Numbered from the stretch's first letter, positions 1 through 8,243 are shown. The stretch is 53,490 bases of DNA from Anaerolineae bacterium (GCA_021463195.1 JAJTXZ010000026.1:1-53490), one strand, 5' to 3'. Translations and numbers: made by a program. The notes: generated by a model not told the origin, from the letters alone.

Positions 1-71
1 ATTTCGAATGCAATGAGAAATCTCGTTTGACGCGCAAGGTCGAGATTTCTCGCCTCCGCTCGAAATGACAG
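1..71. repeat. Dispersed palindromic repeat, copy 1 (left-truncated)
   Basis: Inverted halves GAGAAATCTCG and CGAGATTTCTC are followed by CTCGAAATGACA. A second copy at 48418-48490 has the same order (CATTTCGA, GAGAAATCTC, GAGATTTCTC, TTCGAAATGACA). The left end is cut by the window edge. It looks like a REP/MITE-type intergenic repeat with no coding capacity. Confidence 0.7.
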
Positions 72-114
72 TTTGCGCGACTTTGTGCCAGCCCTAACGC
101 TTGACGCAAGGGTC

Positions 115-144
115 TTGACATAGGGCGCGTAATAATGCTAGACT
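115..144 (+). promoter_or_regulatory. Sigma70-type promoter of the ABC importer
   Basis: TTGACA at 115-120, an 18-base spacer and TAGACT at 139-144, with an extended -10 TGc at 136-138. The -35 is perfect. Transcription would start near 151, leaving about 330 nt of leader before the lipoprotein gene. The call rests on motif match alone. Confidence 0.55.
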
Positions 145-481
145 AACGCCAACCTGTTTGATGCAGAGCATTTCCTCTGACTGTCCTGCGCGCGGTTGTT
201 TCCCCTTGACCGTGTCAAGCCGGGATGGCATCACACTCTAGCGTTCCCCTTTACAAGGACCCGGCAATGGGGCGGGTGTGTGTTGCGTTTGGATAACAAA
301 TGCTCGGCGCGAGCGTGGCTTTTTATGAAAATGCGCTTGCGAAATTCCACAGAGTATCTCAGTGCAGGATAAATTTACGCTTGATCGCACGTTGGACACA
401 AAGGAGGTGCCGCGTCGCGCGAGTATTTTTGATTTTCAATTCGCATCCACAAAACGGTAGAATTTTTCGAGGAGGAGAAGA
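145..481 (+). other. Long untranslated leader of the importer operon
   Basis: About 330 nt lie between the predicted promoter and the ATG at 482. I see no convincing gene. The segment has G/C-rich stretches able to pair (roughly 205-290) but does not match the TPP, cobalamin or other riboswitch consensus cores I can recall. An AAGGAGG at about 401 directly abuts a GTG and has no proper spacing. A strong Shine-Dalgarno (GAGGAGGAG) lies just before 482. Confidence 0.35.
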
Positions 482-1660
482 ATGAAAGCTCTTGCACGTG
501 TATTGCCGATTGCTGTTCTGATGCTCATCGCGTTTGCGATTATGGCATGCGCGCCCACCGCGCAGCCCACTGCCGCGCCGCCGACATCAGCCCCGTCACA
601 ACCGACTGCCGCGTCGGCGAGTGGCGGCACGGATTTGACGGCGCTCTATGAAGCGGCGAAAAAAGAAGGTCAACTCACCACCATCGCGCTGCCGCACGAC
701 TGGTGCAATTACGGCGGCATCTTTGAAGGTTTCAAGAAAAAATATCCCGGCATCACCATCAACGAATTGAATCCCGATGCAGGTTCCGGCGATGAAATCG
801 AAGCCATCAAGGCGAACAAAGACAACAAAGGTCCACAAGCGCCCGATGTGATTGATGTCGGTTTCGCGTTTGGCGATTCGGCAAAAGCGGAAGGATTGCT
901 TCAACCGTACAAAGTCGCAACGTGGAATGATATTCCCGTCAATGCCAAAGACTCCGATGGGTACTGGTATGGCGACTATTACGGCGTCATGGCGTTCATG
1001 ATCAACAGCGATATTGTGAAAAACGCGCCGCAGGATTGGGCTGATCTGTTAAAGCCCGAATACAAATCCGCGGTTGGCATGTCGGGCGACCCGCGCACTT
1101 CGAATCAAGCGATTCAAGCGGTGCAAGCGGCAGCGCTCGCAAACGGCGGCACAGTTGCCGATCCTGCCAAGGGACTTGATTATTTCGCGCAGATGAATAA
1201 AGCGGGCAATCTCGTGCCGGTGATTGCAAACAATGCGTTGGTGGCAAAAGGCGAAACGCCGGTGCGTATCACCTGGGACTATAACGCGCTCGCCGGTCGC
1301 GACAGCATGAACGGCAATCCAAAAGTGGATGTTATCGTTCCCAAGACCGGGCGCATTGCCGGCGTTTATATTCAAGGCATCAGCGCGTATGCGCCGCATC
1401 CAAACGCGGCAAAACTTTGGATGGAATATCTCTATTCCGACGAAGGTCAGCTGATTTGGATGGCGCCGCCCGGTTATTGCCATCCGATTCGGCAAGACGC
1501 GATGCTGAAAGCGGGTCTGATTCCGGCGGACCTTTTGGCGAAACTGCCAAGCGTGGAAGGCGCCGTATTCCCCACGAATGCGGAACTGATCGCGGGCAAG
1601 GACGTTGTCGTCAAAGGTTGGGATGCCACCGTCGGCGCGGATATCAAAGCGGGACAGTAG
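482..1660 (+). CDS. ABC importer substrate-binding lipoprotein
   Basis: Binds an extracellular solute and hands it to the permease pair encoded downstream. The protein has 392 residues. A lipoprotein signal (positively charged start, hydrophobic core, lipobox ending IMAC with Cys23) is followed by a Pro/Ala/Thr/Ser linker to about residue 48. A type-2 periplasmic binding fold of the iron/polyamine/thiamine/aminoethylphosphonate group follows (TDLTALYEAAKKEGQL, then the YWYGDYYGVMAF region). The start is set by GAGGAGGAG seven bases upstream. Substrate cannot be read from sequence. Because a phosphodiesterase, a HAD phosphatase and an ethanolamine BMC follow, an ethanolamine phosphoester or phosphonate is plausible but unproven. 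An intrinsic terminator sits directly after the gene, so this protein is probably made in excess over the permeases. Confidence 0.85.
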   Translation: MKALARVLPIAVLMLIAFAIMACAPTAQPTAAPPTSAPSQPTAASASGGTDLTALYEAAKKEGQLTTIALPHDWCNYGGIFEGFKKKYPGITINELNPDAGSGDEIEAIKANKDNKGPQAPDVIDVGFAFGDSAKAEGLLQPYKVATWNDIPVNAKDSDGYWYGDYYGVMAFMINSDIVKNAPQDWADLLKPEYKSAVGMSGDPRTSNQAIQAVQAAALANGGTVADPAKGLDYFAQMNKAGNLVPVIANNALVAKGETPVRITWDYNALAGRDSMNGNPKVDVIVPKTGRIAGVYIQGISAYAPHPNAAKLWMEYLYSDEGQLIWMAPPGYCHPIRQDAMLKAGLIPADLLAKLPSVEGAVFPTNAELIAGKDVVVKGWDATVGADIKAGQ

Positions 1661-1673
1661 AACGGATCAAGCA

Positions 1674-1711
1674 GGGTAGCAGCGGAAGAAATTTCGTTGC
1701 TACCCTTTTTT
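1674..1711 (+). terminator. Intrinsic (partial) terminator inside the ABC operon
   Basis: GGGTAGCA (1674-1681) pairs with TGCTACCC (1698-1705) and is followed by six T. It lies between the binding-protein gene and the first permease. This is the usual place for partial termination that raises the binding protein over the membrane subunits. Confidence 0.8.
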
Positions 1712-1716
1712 CCAAA

Positions 1717-2619
1717 ATGGCTCAAGCTGCATTGGCTCCTTCCGCAAAACCCAATCCGCTCGTCGCCCGCTTTGCCGGGGTGCCGCTCGCGTGGATTGGG
1801 TTGTTGCCCTTTTTTATTTTCGCCTTGATGTTTTTGATTCTGCCGTCCTTGTCATTGTTCACCGGCAGTTTCACCGACGCCCAAGGAAACTTTACCTTTC
1901 AAAATATCTTGGACTTGTCGCGCGAAGATATTGTGGATGCGTATATGTTGAGCATCCAAATCAGTGTCGTGACCGCGATTATCGGCGGATTGTTTGGTTT
2001 TTTTATCGCGTATGCGTTAGTGATGACGGGCGTGCCGAGCGCGCTGCGTACCAGTCTGGTGACGTTTTGCGGCGTCGCTTCCAATTTCGCCGGCGTGCCG
2101 TTGGCGTTCGCGTTCGTGGCGGCGCTGGGGCGCACCGGTTATATCACGGCGGTTTTGCGCGATACGATTGGGTACGATATTTATGATCACGGGTTCAATC
2201 TCTATAGTTTTCTCGGACTTTCGCTCACGTATTTATATTTTCAATTTCCGCTGATGGTGCTGGTGATGATGCCTGCGTTGGAAGGATTGCGCCGCGAATG
2301 GCGTGAGGCATCCGAAAATCTGGGCGCGACCGGAATACAATATTGGCGTTATATCGCGCTGCCGATTTTAACGCCGTCCATTCTCGGCACCATGATTTTA
2401 TTATTTGGGAATGCCTTTGGCGCGTATGCGACGGCGTATGCCTTGACGGGCGGACGGTTGCAGTTGGTGTCAATTCAAATCGGCGCGCAAATTCGCGGCG
2501 ATGTGCTGCACAATCCCGGTTTGGGATACGCGATGGGCTTTGGGATGGTTGTCATCATGGCGCTGTCCATTTTGGCATACACGTGGTTACAGCGGCGCGC
2601 CGAGAGGTGGCTGCAATGA
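1717..2619 (+). CDS. ABC importer permease, first subunit
   Basis: Inner-membrane channel subunit of a MetI-type (BPD_transp_1) importer, 300 residues. After a short cytoplasmic start the first membrane helix is at about 24-46 (WIGLLPFFIFALMFLILP). Further helices follow, and an EAA-type loop at about 220-245 (REWREASENLGATGIQYWRYIALP) contacts the ATPase. The ATG at 1717 is chosen because it follows the terminator hairpin; upstream in-frame codons would overlap the binding-protein gene. Its TGA overlaps the next gene's ATG (ATGA), showing translational coupling. Confidence 0.85.
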   Translation: MAQAALAPSAKPNPLVARFAGVPLAWIGLLPFFIFALMFLILPSLSLFTGSFTDAQGNFTFQNILDLSREDIVDAYMLSIQISVVTAIIGGLFGFFIAYALVMTGVPSALRTSLVTFCGVASNFAGVPLAFAFVAALGRTGYITAVLRDTIGYDIYDHGFNLYSFLGLSLTYLYFQFPLMVLVMMPALEGLRREWREASENLGATGIQYWRYIALPILTPSILGTMILLFGNAFGAYATAYALTGGRLQLVSIQIGAQIRGDVLHNPGLGYAMGFGMVVIMALSILAYTWLQRRAERWLQ

Positions 2620-3428
2620 AGCGTTCCACGTTTTGGGGTTTGTTCTGGGTGACGCTCGCCGCGTTGTATTTATTTCTGCCGCTGTGGGGCGCGTTCGATT
2701 TTTCGCTGCGCGCGGAACGCGATGTGATTGGTTTTGCTTCGTACACGCGCGCCTTTGCGGACGATGATTTTTGGCGCACGTTCACTTTTTCCAATCAGAT
2801 GGCGTTTGTTTCCATCATCGTCAGCGTGCTGTTGATTGTGCCGACGGCGTATTGGGTGCAGTTGAAATTGCCGCATCTACGCCCTGTTGTCGAATTTATC
2901 ACGCTGCTGCCGTTCGTCATTCCCGCCATCATTTTGGTTTTTGGTTATATCAAATTGTACAGCAGCCCGCTCGAGCTCGGACCGCTGACGATTTTTCCGG
3001 CGCTCACCAACACGGATCTAAGCACGAATGTGCTGTTAATCGCCGGTTATGTGGTGTTGGCTCTGCCATACATGTATCGCTCGGTGGATAACGGCTTGCG
3101 CGCGATTGATGTGCGGACGTTGACCGAAGCGGCGCAAAGTTTGGGCGCGGGTTGGTTCACGATAATGTTTCGTATCATCATGCCGAACCTGCGCGCGGCA
3201 TTATTGAGCGGCGCGCTGCTGACCTTTGCGATCGTTGTCGGCGAATTGACGCTCGCGACTTTTTTGGGGCGCCCCGCGTTCGGTCCTTATTTGCAGCAGC
3301 TGGGCCAGCACAAAGCGTACGAACCCGCCGCGCTTTCGATTGTCAGTTTTCTATTGACGTGGTTGGCGATGATTTTGATCTATTTCGTCACGCGCGGCTC
3401 GAATGCCCAAGTGACGGGCGCGCATTGA
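2616..3428 (+). CDS. ABC importer permease, second subunit
   Basis: Partner membrane subunit, 270 residues, PotC/ThiP-half-like. The N-terminal helix is at about 8-25 (LFWVTLAALYLFLPLWGAF). The EAA loop is at about 168-190 (LTEAAQSLGAGWFTIMFRI), followed by the conserved LRAALLSGALLTFAIVVGE segment typical of iron/polyamine-type permeases. It starts inside the previous gene's stop (ATGA). The heterodimer with the 1717 product would form the translocation pore. Confidence 0.85.
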   Translation: MKRSTFWGLFWVTLAALYLFLPLWGAFDFSLRAERDVIGFASYTRAFADDDFWRTFTFSNQMAFVSIIVSVLLIVPTAYWVQLKLPHLRPVVEFITLLPFVIPAIILVFGYIKLYSSPLELGPLTIFPALTNTDLSTNVLLIAGYVVLALPYMYRSVDNGLRAIDVRTLTEAAQSLGAGWFTIMFRIIMPNLRAALLSGALLTFAIVVGELTLATFLGRPAFGPYLQQLGQHKAYEPAALSIVSFLLTWLAMILIYFVTRGSNAQVTGAH

Positions 3429-3483
3429 GGGATTTATCATTTCGGATTCGCGATTTTTGAGCGAGGCGATAAATTAGGGCGCA

Positions 3484-3512
3484 ATCAAAAATCAACAATC
3501 GAAAATTTCAAC
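3484..3512 (+). repeat. Heptamer-like AATCAAA spacer repeat before the ATPase
   Basis: Degenerate units AATCAAA, AATCAAC, AATCGAA, AATTTCA run directly up to the ATG at 3513 and leave no Shine-Dalgarno. It has the same character as the array before der (36224-36258). Confidence 0.5.
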
Positions 3513-4610
3513 ATGGCGTTTCTCGAATTGTCCAAGGTTCGCAAACAATTTTCCAATGTCGCCGCGCCGGCGGTGCAAGATTTTAATTTGAGCGTTGAAC
3601 GCGGCGAATTCGTTTCATTTCTCGGTCCGAGCGGCTGCGGCAAAACGACGACGCTGCGAATGATCGCGGGCTTTGAACATCCGACTGTCGGCAAGATTGT
3701 CATTAACGGCAAAGAGGTGACCGGCGTCGCCGCGAATAAACGCAAAATCGGCATGGTGTTTCAATCGTACGCGCTGTTTCCGAATATGACCGTCGCGGAT
3801 AATATCGGTTTTGGTTTGCGCGTGGCGAAGCGTCCTAAAGCCGAAATCGAACCGCGCGTGCAAGAGATGTTAAAACTGATTCATCTTGAAGACAAAGCTA
3901 AACGTTATCCCGCGCAGCTGTCGGGCGGACAACAACAGCGCGTGGCGCTCGCGCGCGCGTTGGCGATTAAACCGGAATTGCTGTTGCTCGATGAACCATT
4001 GTCCGCGCTAGACGCCAAGATTCGCGTTTCGCTGCGGAATGAAATTCGCGCGATTCAACGTCAGACCGGCGTCACCGCGATTTATGTGACGCACGACCAA
4101 GAAGAAGCCATGTCGCTTTCCGACCGCATCGTCGTGATGAGCGAGGGGCGTATGGAACAAGTTGGCACGCCGTTCGAGATTTATAATTTTCCGCAAACGC
4201 AATTTGTCGCGTCATTCGTCGGCACGTTGAATCGGATGCAGGCGCGCGTGGCGGACCCGTCCGCAGGCGCGTTGGAGGTGGAAGGGCAGCCGCTCACGGC
4301 AGCGCGGGCGGTCGAAGCGAATCGCGGTGAAACGATTGCGATTGCGTTGCGTCCGGAAATGATTCATTTGGCCAAGGGGACAGAAGGCGTGGAAATGAAT
4401 CATCTGAACGGCGCCGTCGAAGAAACAACATTTCTCGGTTCCATTGTGCGGACGCGGGTGCGTCTGCGCGATAGCGTGATTTCGTTCGACACATTCAATA
4501 ATCCAAATTTGGCGTTGCCGCAGCGGGGCGAAATGCTTTCGGTGGTATTTCCGCGCGAAGCGATTTTGTTGTTAAAAGGACCGAGCGCGGCGCAGGAGAG
4601 CGCCGTGTAA
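3513..4610 (+). CDS. ABC importer ATPase (PotA/FbpC/ThiQ type)
   Basis: Hydrolyses ATP to drive the importer; 365 residues. Walker A GPSGCGKT at 38-45, the Q-loop in GMVFQSYALFPNMT, the signature LSGGQQQRVALARAL, Walker B LLLLDEPLSALD, and the switch His in YVTHDQEEA are all intact. A C-terminal TOBE-type regulatory domain follows from about residue 240. It is probably in one transcript with the permeases, although an 84-base spacer with AATCAAA repeats separates them. A strong terminator follows. Confidence 0.9.
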   Translation: MAFLELSKVRKQFSNVAAPAVQDFNLSVERGEFVSFLGPSGCGKTTTLRMIAGFEHPTVGKIVINGKEVTGVAANKRKIGMVFQSYALFPNMTVADNIGFGLRVAKRPKAEIEPRVQEMLKLIHLEDKAKRYPAQLSGGQQQRVALARALAIKPELLLLDEPLSALDAKIRVSLRNEIRAIQRQTGVTAIYVTHDQEEAMSLSDRIVVMSEGRMEQVGTPFEIYNFPQTQFVASFVGTLNRMQARVADPSAGALEVEGQPLTAARAVEANRGETIAIALRPEMIHLAKGTEGVEMNHLNGAVEETTFLGSIVRTRVRLRDSVISFDTFNNPNLALPQRGEMLSVVFPREAILLLKGPSAAQESAV

Positions 4611-4648
4611 GCGGATACACTGCGCGCCGCATGATTTTGCGAAATGGG

Positions 4649-4679
4649 GAAGGCGCCGCGCCGCCTTCTCTTTTTTTTT
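4649..4679 (+). terminator. Intrinsic terminator of the ABC operon
   Basis: GAAGGCG (4649-4655) pairs with CGCCTTC (4662-4668), followed by TC and nine T (4671-4679). It ends seven bases before the ATG of the next gene. Confidence 0.75.
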
Positions 4680-4685
4680 GTTGCG

Positions 4686-5303
4686 ATGTCAAGTTCTTTT
4701 ATCAATGGCGCGCTTGCGGGCTATGCGATTGCGATTCCTGTCGGCGTGATTGCGATTCTCATTTTGGAAACGGGATTGCGCTATGGCTTTTGGCATGGTT
4801 TTGCGGCAGGTTCGGGCGCCGCCACCGCCGATTTGATCTACGCTACCATCGCCGCAACCGTTGGCGTTCTCATTGCCCAAGTTCTCGAGCCGATTGCGCC
4901 GCTCTTGAAAATCGCGAGCGCGGCGTTTTTGATTGCGTTGGGTTTGCGCGGCTTGCGCAAAATTTGGCGCGCGCGCCAAATTCAAAACGCGGCGAATACC
5001 AAAGCGCTGAACGCGACAATTGAGCGAACGTATTTGACTCTTTTGGGACTGACGATTTTAAATCCCGCCACCATCGCCTATTTTGCCGCGTTGATTTTGG
5101 GCGGCACCGTTGGCACGACGCCGACAACCCAAGATAAAATTTTGTTCGTCATGGGCGCGTTTCTCGCGTCGTGGTCATGGCAATCGCTTCTCGCCGCCAT
5201 CGGCGCGCTCGCGCACAAGCATCTGCCGCCAAGTTTTAAATTCTGGACGAGCTTGGTGGGGAATGTGATTATTATGGTGTTGGGAATAAGGATACTATTC
5301 TAA
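4686..5303 (+). CDS. LysE-family amino-acid/small-molecule exporter
   Basis: Inner-membrane efflux protein of the LysE/RhtB family, 205 residues with about six hydrophobic segments. The start (GALAGYAIAIPVGVIAIL) carries the family's N-terminal Gly-Pro-type signature in variant form, and NPATIAYFAALILG in the middle is the usual second signature. The ATG at 4686 is preferred: the in-frame ATG at 4644 would lie in front of the terminator hairpin. Its TAA overlaps the next ATG (TAATG), so it is coupled to the phosphodiesterase gene. Substrate unknown. Confidence 0.75.
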   Translation: MSSSFINGALAGYAIAIPVGVIAILILETGLRYGFWHGFAAGSGAATADLIYATIAATVGVLIAQVLEPIAPLLKIASAAFLIALGLRGLRKIWRARQIQNAANTKALNATIERTYLTLLGLTILNPATIAYFAALILGGTVGTTPTTQDKILFVMGAFLASWSWQSLLAAIGALAHKHLPPSFKFWTSLVGNVIIMVLGIRILF

Positions 5304-6667
5304 TGCTCTCACTCACGCCCGAACTCCTCACCCTCCTCCGTTCGCTCGACAAAAACGCATACGCGCCCGCGCCGCGCGCATTTCTCAAACGCGCGCCGAA
5401 ATACGCGCTGCACATTCTCACCGACGGCATTACGCCCCAAGCGTTACAACGCGCGCACACGCCAACGTTTGACGCGTTAATCAAAAATGGCGTCAGCGCA
5501 ACCACCGCGCGCGGCGTCTTTCCAACCATCACGGGACCGTCGCACACTTCAATGCTCACGGGCGCGCGCGTTGGCACGCACGGCTTTTTGTATCCCAAAA
5601 TGTTGGACGCGTACGGCAATCGCTTGCTCGAATTTTCCGAAGGACTCATGCGCGCGGAAACGATTGCGGAAGCGTGGCGTCCGCGCGGCATCACCACCGC
5701 CGATATTGGTTCGCGCTTTTTGCGCGGCGCGGACATGCTGCAAACCGAAGGCGTCTTTGGCGAAGATTACATTGACATCACCAACCGCGCTATTGCCGCA
5801 ATCAACGAATGGACGCCAAATTATTTGCATGTCGTTTTCTATGTCGCCGATTCGGCGGGACATTTGTACGGTCCCGAAGCCGACGAAACATTGTGGGCGA
5901 TTCAACAGTTGGACGAGATGACCGCGCGGTTGTTGAACGCGTACGCCGATAAAAATTTGGACGATGAATTGGTGATTCTCGTGAATGCCGATCATGGCAT
6001 GGTTCCTGTCAATGAAACGATTCCTCATTCGTTCGCCGAAAACGCGGGCGCGCTGCCACACGGACGCGTCGCCTTGTCGCCGCGCGGTTTCGACGATGCA
6101 ACGTTCGAGGCGTTGATGAATGACCCGCGCGTGGATGATATTTTCGCGCGCGATGAATTGGAATTGTTGGGCGCGTACGGTCCGCGTTGGGGCGAACATG
6201 TTTTGCAGTTGCGGGAGGGCTGGATGTTTGAAACGGCGCGTCCGCTCGCGGGCTATCACGGCGCATGGTGCGAAGCTGACAGGCATATTCCAATGTTTTG
6301 GAGCGGCGCCGGAATTCGCGCGGGCGCGCCGCTCGACGCGTGTGAATTGATTGATATCGCCGCGACGCTTTCGGTTCTACTTGGCGGCGCGATTCCTGAG
6401 AATAATCAAGGCAGAATTTTGTGGGAAGCGTTGGATACGCAAAACAAAGCGCGCAATGTTCGATTCGCAGAATCAAGCAATTACGTTGATTTGTTGCTGC
6501 AGCGCGACAGCGCGCTCGAAGAATTGAAACTATTGAAACGCGAACGCGCGGGTGGCGCGATGTACCGTTCCGAGTACGATTCCGAACGCGCGGAAATTCT
6601 ACTGCGCGCGCGAATGAATTTGACAGCGATGGAGGAGGAGAGAAAGAAATTGGAGATTGGAGCGTAG
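5303..6667 (+). CDS. AlkP-superfamily phosphodiesterase/phosphatase
   Basis: Predicted metal-dependent hydrolase of the nucleotide pyrophosphatase/phosphodiesterase-phosphonoacetate hydrolase branch, 454 residues. Visible metal and nucleophile positions are Asp41 (ILTDG), the nucleophile Thr75 in FPTITGPSHTSML, the Asp/His pair in VADSAGHLYGP, NADHGM, and the late His in YHGAWCEADRHIP. No signal peptide is visible, so it should act in the cytoplasm. It is coupled to the LysE gene and followed by a HAD phosphatase. A C-terminal helical extension of about 60 residues ends in spacer repeat sequence (KLEIGA). It could cleave an imported phosphodiester such as glycerophosphoethanolamine, but this is inferred from context. 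Confidence 0.8.
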   Translation: MLSLTPELLTLLRSLDKNAYAPAPRAFLKRAPKYALHILTDGITPQALQRAHTPTFDALIKNGVSATTARGVFPTITGPSHTSMLTGARVGTHGFLYPKMLDAYGNRLLEFSEGLMRAETIAEAWRPRGITTADIGSRFLRGADMLQTEGVFGEDYIDITNRAIAAINEWTPNYLHVVFYVADSAGHLYGPEADETLWAIQQLDEMTARLLNAYADKNLDDELVILVNADHGMVPVNETIPHSFAENAGALPHGRVALSPRGFDDATFEALMNDPRVDDIFARDELELLGAYGPRWGEHVLQLREGWMFETARPLAGYHGAWCEADRHIPMFWSGAGIRAGAPLDACELIDIAATLSVLLGGAIPENNQGRILWEALDTQNKARNVRFAESSNYVDLLLQRDSALEELKLLKRERAGGAMYRSEYDSERAEILLRARMNLTAMEEERKKLEIGA

Positions 6668-6822
6668 AGACTGGAGATTGGAGATTGGAGAATTTCGAAT
6701 TTTGATTTTTGAATTTCGATTTTCGTCAATCGTTTCACAACTTGTAATTCGCAATTCTCACTATCGCACTATCGCACTATCGCACCACCGCACTATCGCA
6801 CTACTCCACTATCTCACTATGC
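6668..6822 (+). repeat. Stop-to-start repeat spacer: GGAGATT heptamers then CACTATCG octamers
   Basis: The spacer opens with GGAGACT/GGAGATT units (6671-6690). At its right end are eight consecutive octamers with consensus CACTATCG at 6759-6822 (copies starting 6759, 6767, 6775, 6783, 6791, 6799, 6807, 6815). The last copy, CACTATGC, contains the ATG of the next gene at 6819-6821. There is no Shine-Dalgarno. Between the two arrays is an AT-rich stretch with TTTTTGAATTTCGA-like units. Confidence 0.85.
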
Positions 6823-7829
6823 CATTACACGGACGTTGGTCTCTTGAAAATCGCGCGGCGTTGGAAAAACTGCTGGCGCAAAAATTTTCATACACGCCCA
6901 TGGCGGTTTTTGATTGGGACAATACGTGCGTCGCGGGGGATACCTCCGACGCGGTGTTTCACGAATTATGCCGCGACTTGGCGTTTCGTTTCGAGCATTC
7001 CGATTTTGCGAGTTGGGTGGAAGAAATTCCGATTCCGTCGCGCATTTTGGAATGTGTGGAAATGTTTTGGGCGCGCGAGACGCGCGAGACGCGCGCGGCG
7101 TTGCGTTTTGAATTAGAACGCACGCGTTGGGCATTGCACGAAAGCGAAGACGATAATCAGGCGTGGGCGTGGGACACGGGCGCGTTCGTCGGCTGGACGC
7201 CGCAGCAGGTTCGAGAATATTCGCGCCGTATCATTGCGCGCGAATTGGCGCAAGAATTACGCTCGGAATTTTTGACTCACCCTGCCACTATGCGCGCAGA
7301 AAAAATTGGCGCGGGCGCGGTCAAGCAAGATTTATCTGGGCTGCATTATTTGGAACGCGCGCAGCAAATGCGCGCGCTGAATTTGGAGGCGGACATGACG
7401 CTGCCCATCGCGCGCGGCTTGCGCGTGCGAAACGAGATGCGCGAATTGATGCACGAATTTCGCAGCGCGGGCTGGAACGTTTTCATCATCACCGCGTCGC
7501 CGCAATGGGAAATCGAAGCGTTTGCCGAACGCTATTTTATTCCGCCGCAAAATGTGATTGGGATGCGGCGCGCGCTTGTGAATGGAAAAATCACCGCCGC
7601 CATCGAGCCGCCGTGTTCGTGGGGCGATGGAAAATTGGACGCGTATAATTTATTCGTCACGCGCGAACGTCCGCCCAATTTTTGCGCGGGCGACAGCATC
7701 GGCGATTGGACGCTGCTCGAATGGGCGACTGATGGCGCGTTATTGATTGAACCCGCGCCCGATTCTTTGCGAAATTTCGCGCAGTGGCAGCGATCCATTG
7801 GCGCGAATTGGCTAATCCAAGCGTTTTGA
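6819..7829 (+). CDS. HAD-superfamily phosphatase (phosphoserine/phosphorylcholine phosphatase-like)
   Basis: Predicted cytoplasmic phosphomonoesterase, 336 residues. HAD motif I is FDWDNT (nucleophile Asp32, general acid Asp34), motif II is FIITASP, and motif IV is GDSIGD (Asp292, Asp296). A long helical cap lies between motifs I and II. The D-x-D-N-T form of motif I resembles that recalled for phosphorylcholine/phosphoethanolamine phosphatase PchP. Together with the eut genes downstream this suggests phosphoethanolamine as substrate, though PchP itself is exported and this protein has no signal peptide. The ATG at 6819 lies in the last octamer of the upstream repeat array. The eut promoter follows the stop. 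Confidence 0.75.
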   Translation: MPLHGRWSLENRAALEKLLAQKFSYTPMAVFDWDNTCVAGDTSDAVFHELCRDLAFRFEHSDFASWVEEIPIPSRILECVEMFWARETRETRAALRFELERTRWALHESEDDNQAWAWDTGAFVGWTPQQVREYSRRIIARELAQELRSEFLTHPATMRAEKIGAGAVKQDLSGLHYLERAQQMRALNLEADMTLPIARGLRVRNEMRELMHEFRSAGWNVFIITASPQWEIEAFAERYFIPPQNVIGMRRALVNGKITAAIEPPCSWGDGKLDAYNLFVTRERPPNFCAGDSIGDWTLLEWATDGALLIEPAPDSLRNFAQWQRSIGANWLIQAF

Positions 7830-7838
7830 GTGACAGGC

Positions 7839-7867
7839 GGTTGCAACAAATTTTTTGCGCGTCTATA
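7839..7867 (+). promoter_or_regulatory. Sigma70-type promoter of the eut/BMC operon
   Basis: TTGCAA at 7839-7844, a 17-base spacer and a perfect TATAAT at 7862-7867. Predicted start of transcription is near 7874, about 80 nt before the first eutN ATG. It lies 10 bases after the HAD stop codon and is the best promoter match in front of the BMC genes. Confidence 0.7.
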
Positions 7868-7878
7868 ATCTTTTCAAT

Positions 7879-7892
7879 ACAGATGAATTCAT
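7879..7892. promoter_or_regulatory. Palindrome just after the eut promoter start site (candidate operator)
   Basis: AGATGAATTCATCT is a perfect 14-base palindrome located about +5 to +18 from the predicted start. Its position suits a repressor site or a 5' hairpin. No regulator gene of the AraC (EutR) or EutVW type is in the window. Confidence 0.4.
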
Positions 7893-7934
7893 CTTGTGAT
7901 GCGTGATTCCAGACCGAGACTTTTCACAACGAAT

Positions 7935-7958
7935 CACCCAATCACCCAATCACCTATG
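7935..7958 (+). repeat. CACCCAAT octamer array running into the eutN start
   Basis: Three consecutive octamers CACCCAAT, CACCCAAT and CACCTATG. The third supplies the ATG of eutN (7956-7958). No Shine-Dalgarno is visible. Confidence 0.75.
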
Positions 7959-8243
7959 TTAATCTGTCGTGTCGTCGGAAACGTTGTTTCCACAATCAAA
8001 GACGAAAAACTCACCGGCAAAAAAATTCTCATCGTGCGCGAAGCGACCACCGAAAACGAACTCGTCGGCAAACCGCTGGCGGCGATTGATACGGTGGACG
8101 CCGGCGTCGGCGATTTGGTTCTCATCGCGCAAGGTTCCTCCGCGCGCCAAACGACATTGACCAAAGAAACGCCCACCGATGCGGTCATTATGGCAATCAT
8201 TGACGAACTCGCGGTGGGTGGAAAAATTACGTTTCGCAAATAG
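7956..8243 (+). CDS. eutN: EutN/CcmL-type BMC vertex protein, copy 1
   Basis: Pentameric shell protein that caps the vertices of bacterial microcompartments, 95 residues. It has the family opening (ICRVVGNVVSTIKDEKLTGKK), the LIVREA strand, the AIDTVDAGVGDLVLI core and the AIIDELAV ending. The ATG at 7956 is chosen over upstream in-frame ATGs because it begins exactly at the conserved N-terminus. First gene after the predicted eut promoter and one of three eutN paralogues (others at 30444 and 31394). Confidence 0.93.
   Translation: MLICRVVGNVVSTIKDEKLTGKKILIVREATTENELVGKPLAAIDTVDAGVGDLVLIAQGSSARQTTLTKETPTDAVIMAIIDELAVGGKITFRK

Noticed and set aside
205-330. TPP riboswitch before the importer
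   Set aside because: The CUGAGA and ACC-UGA core elements are not present in the right order.
397-452. GTG mini-ORF of 17 codons after AAGGAGG in the importer leader
   Set aside because: The Shine-Dalgarno abuts the GTG with almost no spacing and the peptide shows no run of regulatory codons.
6759-6822. CRISPR array for the CACTATCG repeats
   Set aside because: Units are 8 bases without spacers, and no cas genes are present anywhere in the window.
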